Source: G963662675 sp963662675
Lineage (GTDB): Bacteria; Bacteroidota; Bacteroidia; Bacteroidales; Prolixibacteraceae
Assembly: GCA_963662675.2 (NCBI GenBank)
Contig: CAXXHP010000002.1
Coordinates: forward strand, 558,001 to 622,000
DNA: 64,000 bases
Direction of reading: 5' to 3'
Shown here: one piece after another, positions 1-8,448 of the stretch
Layout of the letters: the number at the start of each line of letters is the position of its first letter
Numbering within the stretch: position 1 is the first letter of the stretch
Notes under the pieces: model-generated
Seen by the model: the letters and a program-made list of their open reading frames with translations, nothing else
The model's database searches: none
What the model was told of the DNA's origin: nothing
Translations under genes and position numbers: made by a program

Positions 1-180
1 AATTTGCTGGCAAAGATAGGTATTTTTACACCTACCAAAAGAAGAAATGGGACGCTTAGAACTTTTTTATAAACTTTTGGTTTTTAGTTGTAATGAATCT
101 GGGAAGATGAAAACATATACTACGGATTTTGATCTTTTAGGATTTATTAAGGCATTCAACATGAATTATGCCTTTACATA

Positions 181-188
181 TATATTTG
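181..188 (+). promoter_or_regulatory. Bacteroidota-type -7 box before the S46 peptidase
   Basis: TATATTTG fits the Bacteroidota -7 consensus TAnnTTTG and lies 38 nt before the proposed start at 227. It sits inside the longer open frame that begins at 47, which argues for the downstream start. No clear -33 TTTG lies at the usual spacing. Confidence 0.4.
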
Positions 189-226
189 TATCTTTAAATA
201 TCACAAACTGTATTAATCATAATGGG

Positions 227-2380
227 ATGAAGAAGTTTTTAGCACTTATTATTGTTTTTATTATTTTCTTGAATGGATCTGTACGCGCTGATGAAGGAAT
301 GTGGCTACCTTCATTAATTCAAAAACTGAATATTAAAGATATGCAGCAAATGGGTTTTGAACTAACTGCTGAAGATATCTATAATATTAATAACTCAAGT
401 CTGAAAGACGCAGTGGTTGCACTGGACAGGGGGTCGTGTACCGGAGAACTAATTTCAAAAGATGGCCTATTGTTGACAAATCATCATTGCGGTTTTGGCG
501 AAATACAGTACCACAGTTCAGTAGAGCATGATTATTTGCGTGATGGTTTCTGGGCCAAAAGCTTTGACGAAGAGTTGCCAAATCCGGGCAAGACGGTGTC
601 CTTTTTAGTTCGTATTGAAGATGTTTCTGATCGGGTGATGGCAGATTTGCGTGATGATATGAGTGAAGAGGAACGAAATGGCTTAATTCGTAACGTTTCT
701 TTAACGATTGAAAAAGAGGCAACAGAAGAAACCCATTATGATGCCGATGTTGAGTCGTTCTTCAATGGGAACAGCTATTATTTGCTAGTCTACGAAACAT
801 TCAAAGATATTCGTCTCGTTGGTGCACCACCTGAGTCAATTGGAAAATTTGGAGGAGATACTGATAACTGGATGTGGCCTCGTCATACTGGAGATTTTAG
901 TATGTTTAGAGTCTATTGTGGACCCGATGGTAAACCTGCAGATTACTCCGAAGATAATGTTCCTTATCATCCCAAATACAATTTTTCTATTTCTTTAGAA
1001 GGGTATGACGAAGGTGATTTCGCCATGGTCATGGGATACCCTGGAAGCACAACTCGTTACAAGTCTTCTGTAGGTGTAAATTATACGATGACCGCAACAA
1101 ATCCTATACGTGTTAATGTGCGTGAAAAGAAACTTGACATCATTTTGGATTATATGAATACAGGGCAAAAAGCAACTATTCAGTACGCTTCAAAATATGC
1201 AAGCAGTTCAAATTATTATAAATATAGCATTGGGCAGAACAAAGGGCTGGCTGCACTTAATGTTATTGCAAAAAAGAAAGCCATAGAAGATAAATTTACA
1301 GATTGGGTAAATGCTAGTGACGACAGAAAAGCAAAATACGGAGAGGCGCTTAGTCTGATAGAATATTCATACGAAGATGTGACAGATGAAAAGGCCTCTG
1401 AGTATATGCGAGAATCAATGTTGCGGGGGCCGGAAATATTTGCATTTGCTTACGGAGCAATCGATATATCTGAAGCACTTAAACATCCGGATGATAAGGA
1501 TCGTATTGACCGTGCCGTTATGTATATGAGAAACGTACTTGATGATTATTTTAAGGATTATGATGCATCAACCGATGAGAAAATCACAGCAGCACTTTTA
1601 TCCATTTACGAGCAAAATGTGGATGTTGAATTTCATCCAGATTTCTTTAATGAGGTTAAGTCAAAATATAAAGGTGATTTTAAGGCATACGTTGCCAAAA
1701 TGTTTGCCAAAACCATTTTTGCAGATAGAGCCAAATTGGAAGCTTTTCTAGATGAGCCTAAGTTAAAAACGCTGGAGAAGGATCTTGCCTTTAAGGCCAC
1801 AATCAGTATTTTCGACGAAATGTCCGAAATTGGCGAGGCGACAAATGAAACGGTAGAACAGTTGTTGAAAGGTCGTCGTTTATTTTTGGCTGGCCGTATG
1901 GAAATGGAGAAAGATAAGACTTTCTATCCTGATGCCAATTCAACAATGCGATTGACTTATGGAACAGTTGGTGGGTATGCTCCCAAAGATGGGGTAGAAT
2001 ATGACTATTTTACGACACTTACCGGCTATATTGAAAAGGAAATTCCAGGTGATATGGAGTTTGATGTTCCTGCAAAGCTGAAGGAACTATATTATGCAAA
2101 CGATTATGGTGATTATGCAGATGAAGATGGTTCTTTGCATACTTGTTTTATCACTAATAATGATATTACCGGAGGTAATTCGGGAAGTCCAGTGTTAAAT
2201 GCAAAAGGGGAGCTTATTGGTATTGCCTTTGATGGAAACTGGGAGGCTATGAGTGGCGATTTAGCTTTTGAGGACGAACTGCAAAAATGTATAAACGTTG
2301 ATATTCGATTTGTGCTGTGGATTATTGACAAATATGCCGGAGCCACAAACCTGATAGATGAAATGACAATTATAAGATAG
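227..2380 (+). CDS. dpp7: S46 family dipeptidyl-peptidase, DPP7 type
   Basis: Secreted or periplasmic serine exopeptidase that removes N-terminal dipeptides. The frame is open from 47, but the start at 227 gives a clean signal peptide (MKKFLALIIVFIIFLNG, then SVRA-DEG) and a 717-aa protein, the usual S46 length; the 60 residues upstream look untranslated. Catalytic elements of the family are visible: TNHHCG (His 86/87), GGDTDNW (Asp 211/213) and GGNSGSP (Ser 652). Eighteen residues after the serine the sequence reads FDGNWE (Gly 670). In characterised S46 enzymes Gly at this site goes with DPP7 (hydrophobic P1) and Arg with DPP11 (acidic P1), so I infer DPP7-like specificity. It stands alone between a candidate promoter and a hairpin terminator. 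Family assignment is firm; specificity is inferred from one residue. Confidence 0.93.
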   Translation: MKKFLALIIVFIIFLNGSVRADEGMWLPSLIQKLNIKDMQQMGFELTAEDIYNINNSSLKDAVVALDRGSCTGELISKDGLLLTNHHCGFGEIQYHSSVEHDYLRDGFWAKSFDEELPNPGKTVSFLVRIEDVSDRVMADLRDDMSEEERNGLIRNVSLTIEKEATEETHYDADVESFFNGNSYYLLVYETFKDIRLVGAPPESIGKFGGDTDNWMWPRHTGDFSMFRVYCGPDGKPADYSEDNVPYHPKYNFSISLEGYDEGDFAMVMGYPGSTTRYKSSVGVNYTMTATNPIRVNVREKKLDIILDYMNTGQKATIQYASKYASSSNYYKYSIGQNKGLAALNVIAKKKAIEDKFTDWVNASDDRKAKYGEALSLIEYSYEDVTDEKASEYMRESMLRGPEIFAFAYGAIDISEALKHPDDKDRIDRAVMYMRNVLDDYFKDYDASTDEKITAALLSIYEQNVDVEFHPDFFNEVKSKYKGDFKAYVAKMFAKTIFADRAKLEAFLDEPKLKTLEKDLAFKATISIFDEMSEIGEATNETVEQLLKGRRLFLAGRMEMEKDKTFYPDANSTMRLTYGTVGGYAPKDGVEYDYFTTLTGYIEKEIPGDMEFDVPAKLKELYYANDYGDYADEDGSLHTCFITNNDITGGNSGSPVLNAKGELIGIAFDGNWEAMSGDLAFEDELQKCINVDIRFVLWIIDKYAGATNLIDEMTIIR

Positions 2381-2437
2381 TGAATTGCGATGTGATGGGG
2401 TGAATTATTTTTAGGAAGTCACTAATCATTTAAAAGT

Positions 2438-2467
2438 GGGGTATGATTATCATATCCTGCTTTTTTT
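2438..2467 (+). terminator. Rho-independent terminator of the S46 gene
   Basis: A stem of GGGTATGA with TCATATCC around a TTA loop, one G-T pair included, runs into GC and then seven T. It lies 58 nt after the stop codon on the same strand. Confidence 0.55.
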
Positions 2468-2614
2468 GTTTGATTTTGCTGTAATCCCACTTGTCGGCAC
2501 TATTTGGATTTTCGTGTTAATGGTATTGAATAGTAAGCCTGGCGAAAACGCATATGGACTTAGTCTCAAAGAAGTTTTGGTTGAATAGGCATACTTAAAA
2601 AGTCTAAAATGTCA

Positions 2615-2660
2615 AAGGAGATCTGTTTCGAGAAAATGAAATGATCTCCTTTTGTATTTT
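2615..2660 (+). terminator. Hairpin between convergent genes
   Basis: Nine-base-pair perfect stem (AAGGAGATC / GATCTCCTT) with a 19-nt loop, followed on the + strand by a T-rich run. It lies about 55 nt beyond the stop of the minus-strand gene at 2715 and could stop transcription from either side. Confidence 0.45.
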
Positions 2661-2714
2661 TCAATATAATTGGCTGTTGAATTGCAAACTTTGTTGCATG
2701 AAAATAAAGCGATT

Positions 2715-3338
2715 TTATAGAAGCTGACATTGCAAAAATGCCCCTACATTTGGAGATATTTTGAATTCATTACCGGCAAAACGAATATCCATGGCTAATC
2801 CATACTGAAACCGCCCTTGTGAAAGGCCACTTCTCAATGAAAGTCTACTGGAAACATGCTCGTGAAAATTCAAAAAACCTAGCAATGACATTTTTGAGAC
2901 AAAATCAGTTTTTGGGCTTAGAAAAGTAGAATGCTGCAGGGAGGATCTCATTAATATCTCAGTCTGCTCTGAGAAAGCAAGACTTGGAGCAAAAGCTGCA
3001 TTGATTTTATTAAGCGATCCTGAAAGCTGAATTCCAACAGTTGGTTTTACTGCACTCCCATAAGCATACAGTGTTCCCATTGTCGTTGAAAAATGAGATG
3101 TAAAAGCATATCCCAGGCTACTTAAAAGCAAAAATCTATTTTCTGCAGCATAATAGTCATAATACTTACTAGCTCCTGTAAAGCTTAACTTGTCATTTTT
3201 AGTCAAATCAGCCCTGACAGAACCACTAAAAGTGGTATAACTATCCATCCCTGACAATTCTGCCGAAATAGATTGTGCAGAGGCACTTAACGCAAACAAT
3301 GCAATTAATAAAATTAAAAGAAAATATAGAGGTTTCAT
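2715..3338 (-). CDS. Secreted outer-membrane-type protein, paralogue A
   Basis: 207 aa with an N-terminal signal peptide (MKPLYFLLILLIALFALSASA-QS). The mature part alternates polar and hydrophobic residues in short strands and ends in a hydrophobic residue (QCQLL), as small outer-membrane beta-barrels do. I do not recognise a named family. It is a tandem paralogue of the gene at 3405-4034: both start the mature protein with (S/N)I(S/N)AE..GM..YT, share TKN.KLSFT.AS.YY, a GY..T..F motif, a GIQ segment and the SRLSLRSGL..G...YGLA.DI segment near the C terminus. The two are on the same strand 66 nt apart and probably cotranscribed, with this gene second. Function unknown; a porin-like or surface structural role is only a guess. 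Confidence 0.75.
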   Translation of the reverse strand: MKPLYFLLILLIALFALSASAQSISAELSGMDSYTTFSGSVRADLTKNDKLSFTGASKYYDYYAAENRFLLLSSLGYAFTSHFSTTMGTLYAYGSAVKPTVGIQLSGSLNKINAAFAPSLAFSEQTEILMRSSLQHSTFLSPKTDFVSKMSLLGFLNFHEHVSSRLSLRSGLSQGRFQYGLAMDIRFAGNEFKISPNVGAFLQCQLL

Positions 3339-3404
3339 TTAGTATAGGTATTTATAAGGTTCAAATTTTCTTTATTCAAGCTCCAAATACCAACTATATA
3401 GACA

Positions 3405-4034
3405 CTATAAACTAATATTATACTGCAAATACACTCCTACAGTTGAGGATATTTCTATGTCATCACCATCAAAAGCCTTCATGTCAATATCAGCAGCTAA
3501 GCCATATCCCAGTTTACCTTTCGTCAATCCACTTCTTAATGACAACCTGCTAAAAACATCTCCATTAAAGCCAATCATACCTAAAAGCATTGCTTTAGAT
3601 ACAAAGTCAGTTGCTTCTTTTACAGGCTTTAAATATTGTACTTGAGAAATCATAAGTACTGAAAGATCTTCTCCAAAAGTCAAACTAGGTGCAAACATTC
3701 CAGTGACAGCTTTTTTGCCAAACATAGCCTGTATACCAGTCATCGGTGTTGGTGTTCCTCCAAAATACATAGCTCCTGCTGTTACTGTAAAACTTGGAGT
3801 TAAGCTATAGCCGAGGTTTGAAAATACGGCAGCCATATTCTCATCCTCATAATTTAAATAATACCTGCTAGCAGCTGTGAAACTTAATTTGTGATTCTTT
3901 GTAATCGGGGAATAAAATGATCCTGTAACCGACGTGTAACGGGTCATGCCTGCAACTTCGGCATTGATATTTTGACCTGAAACCTTTACACAAGCCAAGA
4001 CCAGTATAATAGAACAAATAGCTATTAATTTCAT
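3405..4034 (-). CDS. Secreted outer-membrane-type protein, paralogue B
   Basis: 209 aa, first of a tandem pair. Signal peptide MKLIAICSIILVLACVKVSG-QN; there is a Cys in the hydrophobic core but no good lipobox. The rest is strand-rich, with the same blocks as its neighbour (AE.AGM..YTS, TKNHKLSFTAASRYY, LGY..TPSF, MTGIQ, SRLSLRSGLTKG, YGLA.DI) and a C-terminal YLQYNISL that resembles a last barrel strand. The pair clearly arose by duplication and has since diverged. No enzymatic motif is seen. Function unknown. Confidence 0.75.
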   Translation of the reverse strand: MKLIAICSIILVLACVKVSGQNINAEVAGMTRYTSVTGSFYSPITKNHKLSFTAASRYYLNYEDENMAAVFSNLGYSLTPSFTVTAGAMYFGGTPTPMTGIQAMFGKKAVTGMFAPSLTFGEDLSVLMISQVQYLKPVKEATDFVSKAMLLGMIGFNGDVFSRLSLRSGLTKGKLGYGLAADIDMKAFDGDDIEISSTVGVYLQYNISL

Positions 4035-4177
4035 TTAGTAGTTAGATAATTTAGTTTTTCTTATTCTCTTTTTTGCCTAAGATTAATTTAGGCGATGCAA
4101 AAGTAATGACATATCTCAGTACTTACATGTAAAGTATCAAAAACACTAAACTTATAATTATTACTTAAAGTAATCAT

Positions 4178-4212
4178 AAAAAAAGCCCCTTGATTAATTC
4201 AAGGGGCTTTCT
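4178..4212 (-). terminator. Intrinsic terminator of the GH3 gene
   Basis: Perfect stem AAAGCCCCTT / AAGGGGCTTT with a 9-nt loop; read on the minus strand it ends in a run of T, 24 nt after the GH3 stop. Strong hairpin, right place. Confidence 0.85.
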
Positions 4213-4235
4213 TTATAAGATATGTAGACTCAATA

Positions 4236-6563
4236 TTATTTGTACTTTGTTACACGTTCGTCATTAATTACACCACTCCAGCTCATACCGTATGCAAAGT
4301 CATAGGTATTTCCTTCAGAGTCAACATGACAGTCCATATCCTGAGGAACATCCTCATATTGTTCTTCAACTGTTTTCATGTTTGCAGGCATTTGGAATGG
4401 CAACAAACCAGAAGGTTCTGACTTGCCAGTTAATACATCCATAATGGCCTGATCTTGAATCCCAAAGCTAACAATGATCGCATCAGTTTTATCTTCGAAC
4501 TCTGTGAAAATCATAGGTTTTGAAACGTTAACAACAACTACAACTGGTTTGTCACCCATTTCTTTCTTTGTATCCAATACCAAATCTAAATCAGTTGAAT
4601 TTGTTGCAGTAACAGTTTTTCCTTTATAAGAACGGTTCGTGAAATCTTCCAAAGGATCACCACCGGCAATACTCACTTCACGTGCATAAGTTGCAGTATA
4701 CTTGCGATATTGAAGAGAGATTGGCACATACCCATTACCTCCTTTTTCAACATCATCAGTACTATATCCACTTCCACCGTTTGGGCTATCAATAAATACC
4801 AAGGCATAATCAGCTTCATCTGCATTATCGGTTACATTCACGAATTTCTTGATGATATCCATATTTACAGGGTAATCCCATCTTGCCTCTGAAGAACCTC
4901 CAAAACCGAACATTCCACCACCTGAGGCTGGATAATATTTTTTAGGTACATAAACAGTAGCTTTTTCACTTAAAGGCAAAGCATTTTTTGCATTTTTAAG
5001 CATCACAACTGATTTCAACTGAGCTTCATAACCAGCAGCCATAAAGTCAGGATTACCAACAACATCAACAGTTGTTTCAACATCAAGATATGGGTTTTCA
5101 AATAACCCTCCTCTGAAAATATTTCTTAGAAGTCTTACTGCCGATTGCTCAAAACGGTTACGTGCCCATTCTTCACCATCATTTTCAACCATCATATTAT
5201 AGGCTTCAATAACAGGACCTGAATCATTATTACCACCAAATTGATCAACACCTGCCATTAATATTTTGTAGTGTCGTTCTGCAACAGTCAGACTTTCTGC
5301 TCCCCAAGAGGTAGTCCCAAATGAATCCATTGCAGTATTATCTTTTGTAATGCCCCAGTCAGTACAAACTACACCTTCATATCCATATACTCCACGAAGA
5401 AGATCATTTATTAGGTATGAACTATAGCTATTACCTACATTTTCACCATTTTCTTGATCTTGACCAAATGAGATCGTATAATAAGGCATAACCGCAGATG
5501 CAGCACCAGTCCCACCATTTAGTTTAAATGCACCTTCGGTAAAAGGAATTAAATGTTCATCAGCGTTATTGCCTGGATAAACAGCATATTTACCAAAGGC
5601 ATAATGAGCGTCACGACCACCTTCTTCAGGTCCACCACTAGGCCAGTGTTTTACCATTGCATTTACACTATTGTAACCCCAGCTTCCTGAAATTTCAGCA
5701 TCACCTTCTGATGTTTGGAAACCATCAGCATAAGCGCGAGCCATATCAGCATCCAATTGAGCGTTCTCTCCAAATGTTCCACTAAAACGTCCCCACCGTG
5801 GTTCAGTTGCCAAATCAATTTGTGGAGACAAAGCTGTTGCAATACCCAATGCGCGGTATTCTTTTGACGCGATATCGCCAAAATTCTGAACAACGCTTGG
5901 GTCAAAAGTGGCTGCCATCCCTAAAGAAGATGGCCACATAGAAATATTGCCTCCTGCTCCTGCATTAAATTCTGCATCAGCTGAAGTTCCATGGCGAGGA
6001 TCCGAACTATTATTTGCAGGAATACCAAGACCAATTCCTTCAACTAGAGCTTGCACATTGTTACTCCATCTTGCTGCTACTTCAGGAGTTTCTAGGCTTG
6101 TTACCAATACATGACGTAAGTTGTCATCTACTAAAAATTCCTTTTGTGCATCAGAAAGATCCCATGGATTTGCTCCACTTTCAGCATATGGTTTACCATT
6201 GTAAGTACCCCCAAAACGACCACCACCTGCAGGAACAGCTTGGTGTCCGCTATATAGCATTAAACCTGCAATTTGCTCAATTGACATTTGCGAAGCAAGA
6301 TTTTCAGCTCTTTCATCAAATGATAGACGCCAATCTTCATAAGAATCCAGTGTCCCGTTTTTATTTAAATCTTTAAAAGCATATCCACCATCTTCAATAA
6401 TGGTTACGCCTGAATTTTGAGAATACCCTAAGGTCTGTCCGTCCTCATTGTGGACAATGATAAGATCTCCTTTTTCTTCAGTTGTAAATTTTGGGCCACA
6501 ACTAAAGGCCATAAACATTAGGCCTATCAGAGCCGGGAGTAAAATTGATCTTTGTTTGTTCAT
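4236..6563 (-). CDS. Glycoside hydrolase family 3 lipoprotein
   Basis: 775-aa exo-acting beta-glycosidase, probably on the periplasmic or outer surface. A signal peptide ends in the lipobox AFSC (Cys 22). Residues 65-76 (DLNKNGTLDSYE) form an EF-hand-like calcium loop often placed before the barrel in Bacteroidota GH3 proteins. The TIM barrel covers about 80-430: KHWPSGGP (305-312) matches the family KHFPG region, and the nucleophile is Asp 402 in GVVCTDWG. The second, alpha/beta sandwich domain covers about 500-720 (SVVMLKNAKNALPL, then VVVVVNVSKP). The usual C-terminal fibronectin-like domain is short or missing. Substrate cannot be told; beta-glucoside or beta-xyloside are the common ones. 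It stands alone with its own terminator and no SusC/SusD neighbour. Confidence 0.92.
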   Translation of the reverse strand: MNKQRSILLPALIGLMFMAFSCGPKFTTEEKGDLIIVHNEDGQTLGYSQNSGVTIIEDGGYAFKDLNKNGTLDSYEDWRLSFDERAENLASQMSIEQIAGLMLYSGHQAVPAGGGRFGGTYNGKPYAESGANPWDLSDAQKEFLVDDNLRHVLVTSLETPEVAARWSNNVQALVEGIGLGIPANNSSDPRHGTSADAEFNAGAGGNISMWPSSLGMAATFDPSVVQNFGDIASKEYRALGIATALSPQIDLATEPRWGRFSGTFGENAQLDADMARAYADGFQTSEGDAEISGSWGYNSVNAMVKHWPSGGPEEGGRDAHYAFGKYAVYPGNNADEHLIPFTEGAFKLNGGTGAASAVMPYYTISFGQDQENGENVGNSYSSYLINDLLRGVYGYEGVVCTDWGITKDNTAMDSFGTTSWGAESLTVAERHYKILMAGVDQFGGNNDSGPVIEAYNMMVENDGEEWARNRFEQSAVRLLRNIFRGGLFENPYLDVETTVDVVGNPDFMAAGYEAQLKSVVMLKNAKNALPLSEKATVYVPKKYYPASGGGMFGFGGSSEARWDYPVNMDIIKKFVNVTDNADEADYALVFIDSPNGGSGYSTDDVEKGGNGYVPISLQYRKYTATYAREVSIAGGDPLEDFTNRSYKGKTVTATNSTDLDLVLDTKKEMGDKPVVVVVNVSKPMIFTEFEDKTDAIIVSFGIQDQAIMDVLTGKSEPSGLLPFQMPANMKTVEEQYEDVPQDMDCHVDSEGNTYDFAYGMSWSGVINDERVTKYK

Positions 6564-6748
6564 TTTAGTTTATTTTTGGTTTGTTTGATGAATCAGCAAC
6601 CTTTAATGTATGCATTATGCAATGCCTTTCAGTTACCTTTTCGTACTTTCATGTCAAAGATAATAATCTTAGCTATAAAAATGATCCTCTACTAGTGTGC
6701 ATTGTATGGATTGCTCTTGTTTCTATGACATTAGAAAGTTTTTAACTT

Positions 6749-6756
6749 TATATTTG
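6749..6756 (+). promoter_or_regulatory. -7 box TATATTTG before the SpoIIAA-like gene
   Basis: Exact match to TAnnTTTG, about 80 nt before the ATG at 6838, in the 274-nt divergent gap shared with the GH3 gene. No convincing -33 element. Confidence 0.4.
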
Positions 6757-6837
6757 ATTGTGATTTTTCACTCTACATAACTTGAAAAAAACCTTGTGAA
6801 TAACAGCCCTTTGAAAAAGGGCGAATAAATTGGAATT

Positions 6838-7239
6838 ATGGATGAATGGTTAGGGCTTGAACGGATTGGGGAACGCGAATTCCGTGTGATGCAGAATACA
6901 ATAAAGTTGTTGGATGATAATATCCTGTATATTGAAGCCGTTGGTGAGCAAACAGACGAATTAGCAGACATAATACAAAATAATTATAAACGTATCTATT
7001 CACTTTTTCCGGGAAAGGTAAAGCAGCTTGTCAATATTAATAAATCAGGGAAAAGTTCAATAGCTGTCAGAGAGATGTATAAAGAAATGGGTGAAGATGA
7101 ACTTACCGAGAAAGTGGCTGTTTATGGTGCACATCCTGTAGCAAGAGTACTCGCTGCTTTTGTTATTGGAGTTTCAGGGATGAAAGGCACTCGGTTTTTT
7201 AAGACAGAAGAAGATGCTTTGGCGTGGCTAAAAGAATAA
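6838..7239 (+). CDS. SpoIIAA-like (STAS/SEC14) domain protein
   Basis: 133-aa soluble protein without signal peptide. The alternating strand-helix layout and the closing segment AVYGAHPVARVLAAFVIG...TRFFKTEEDALAWL are typical of the small SpoIIAA-like/STAS proteins seen in many Bacteroidota; the FKTEEDALAWL ending is the recognisable part. Their role is not well established; lipid- or nucleotide-binding regulators have been proposed for the fold. The conserved anti-sigma-antagonist phosphoserine motif is not evident. It is followed 147 nt later by corA on the same strand, so cotranscription is possible but not shown. Confidence 0.6.
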   Translation: MDEWLGLERIGEREFRVMQNTIKLLDDNILYIEAVGEQTDELADIIQNNYKRIYSLFPGKVKQLVNINKSGKSSIAVREMYKEMGEDELTEKVAVYGAHPVARVLAAFVIGVSGMKGTRFFKTEEDALAWLKE

Positions 7240-7386
7240 AGTAGCGGATTTTCTCATTTCGCTATAAAAGATCATTGTATAAGCAGGATTAAAAGAAAAC
7301 TCTAAAGGCGTTCTATAAATAACCGTTTTGGATACTTTCTAAAAGGATGAGTTGACAATAATAGTTTGAATTAAATAATACGCATT

Positions 7387-8448
7387 ATGGCAAGATTTCT
7401 AAAAAGTATAAAAAAGGCAAAAGGGGCTGCCCCCGGGAGTCTGATTTTTATGGGAAGTCAAAAAATGGATGAGTCAAAAATCAGACTCTTTAGTTATAAT
7501 GATGAAACATTGGTCGAAGCGAATTACAAGACAATAGAAGAGGCTTTTGATCACATAGATCTACAATCTATAAATTGGCTCAATATCGATGGTATTCACG
7601 ATACTTCCATTGTTCAGAAAATTGGGAAACAATTCAATATTTCCTCACTTGCGCTAGAGAACGTTTTAAACACAGGACAGAGATCGAAATTTTTTGAAGA
7701 CTCAGATTCAATAACATTGGTAACAAAAGCTGTTTATTTCAATCCTGAAGAACAGGATATTTCCGTTGAACAAATCTCATTCATTCTGTGTGCAAACACA
7801 TTGATCTCTTTTCAGGAAAAAGTTGGTGACCATTTTGAGCCTGTTCGTGAAAGAATAAGAAATAAGATAGGGCGTATCCGAAAATCATCTGCTGATTATC
7901 TTTTGTACACCTTAATCGATAGCCTTGTGGATAATTACCTGATAAATATTGAGCAAATTGGGGATCTTGTTGAGCAATTGGAGCCAAGATTATCTAATCC
8001 TGATAAAAAGGTAAGTGCTGAGTTATTCCATTTTAAAACCGAAATTACCTACTTCAGAAAAACAATACGTCCTTTGAAAGAGGTGATGACACGACTACTC
8101 CGCTCAAATTCTGAACTAATTAAGCATGAGTCTATTGTTTATTTTCAGGAATTGAATGATTTAGTAGAACATGCCTATGAAGCAGCAGATACCTATTTTA
8201 ACATGATAGGTGACTATTTTAATATATACAATACAAATGTGAGCAACCGTGTGAATGATGTTATGAAGGTACTCACCATTTTTGCCTCTATATTCATTCC
8301 TTTGACTTTTATCGCCGGAATATATGGCACCAACTTCCAATACTTACCCGAGTTAAGTTATAAATATGGCTATTTTGTAATGTGGGGGGTTATGTTATCG
8401 GTAGCTATAGCCATGTTGTACTATTTTAAACGGAATAAATGGTTTTAG
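7387..8448 (+). CDS. corA: CorA-family metal ion transporter with GTN signature
   Basis: 353-aa inner-membrane Mg2+/Co2+ channel of the CorA family: a long alpha/beta and coiled-coil cytoplasmic domain (about 1-290) followed by two C-terminal transmembrane helices (about 293-312 and 328-347) and the basic tail YYFKRNKWF. The signature at the end of the first helix normally reads YGMNF; here the codons give YGTNF (Gly 314, Thr 315, Asn 316), so Met is replaced by Thr. The acidic loop after it (LPEL) is kept. Its stop codon abuts the ATG of a DUF21/CNNM protein, which strongly suggests a joint role in divalent-cation balance. Family certain; whether the GTN pore still prefers Mg2+ is open. Confidence 0.93.
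   Translation: MARFLKSIKKAKGAAPGSLIFMGSQKMDESKIRLFSYNDETLVEANYKTIEEAFDHIDLQSINWLNIDGIHDTSIVQKIGKQFNISSLALENVLNTGQRSKFFEDSDSITLVTKAVYFNPEEQDISVEQISFILCANTLISFQEKVGDHFEPVRERIRNKIGRIRKSSADYLLYTLIDSLVDNYLINIEQIGDLVEQLEPRLSNPDKKVSAELFHFKTEITYFRKTIRPLKEVMTRLLRSNSELIKHESIVYFQELNDLVEHAYEAADTYFNMIGDYFNIYNTNVSNRVNDVMKVLTIFASIFIPLTFIAGIYGTNFQYLPELSYKYGYFVMWGVMLSVAIAMLYYFKRNKWF

Larger units (their letters stand above)
2381..2714. other. Intergenic stretch with two hairpins, no gene
   Basis: 334 bases between convergent genes. It holds the hairpin at 2438-2467 followed by seven T, and a second one with arms AAGGAGATC (2615-2623) and GATCTCCTT (2643-2651). I see no credible open frame. Confidence 0.6.

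Noticed and set aside
47..226. N-terminal extension of the S46 peptidase from ATG 47
   Set aside because: The 60 residues match nothing in the family; a good signal peptide begins at 227, and a TATATTTG box lies inside the extension.
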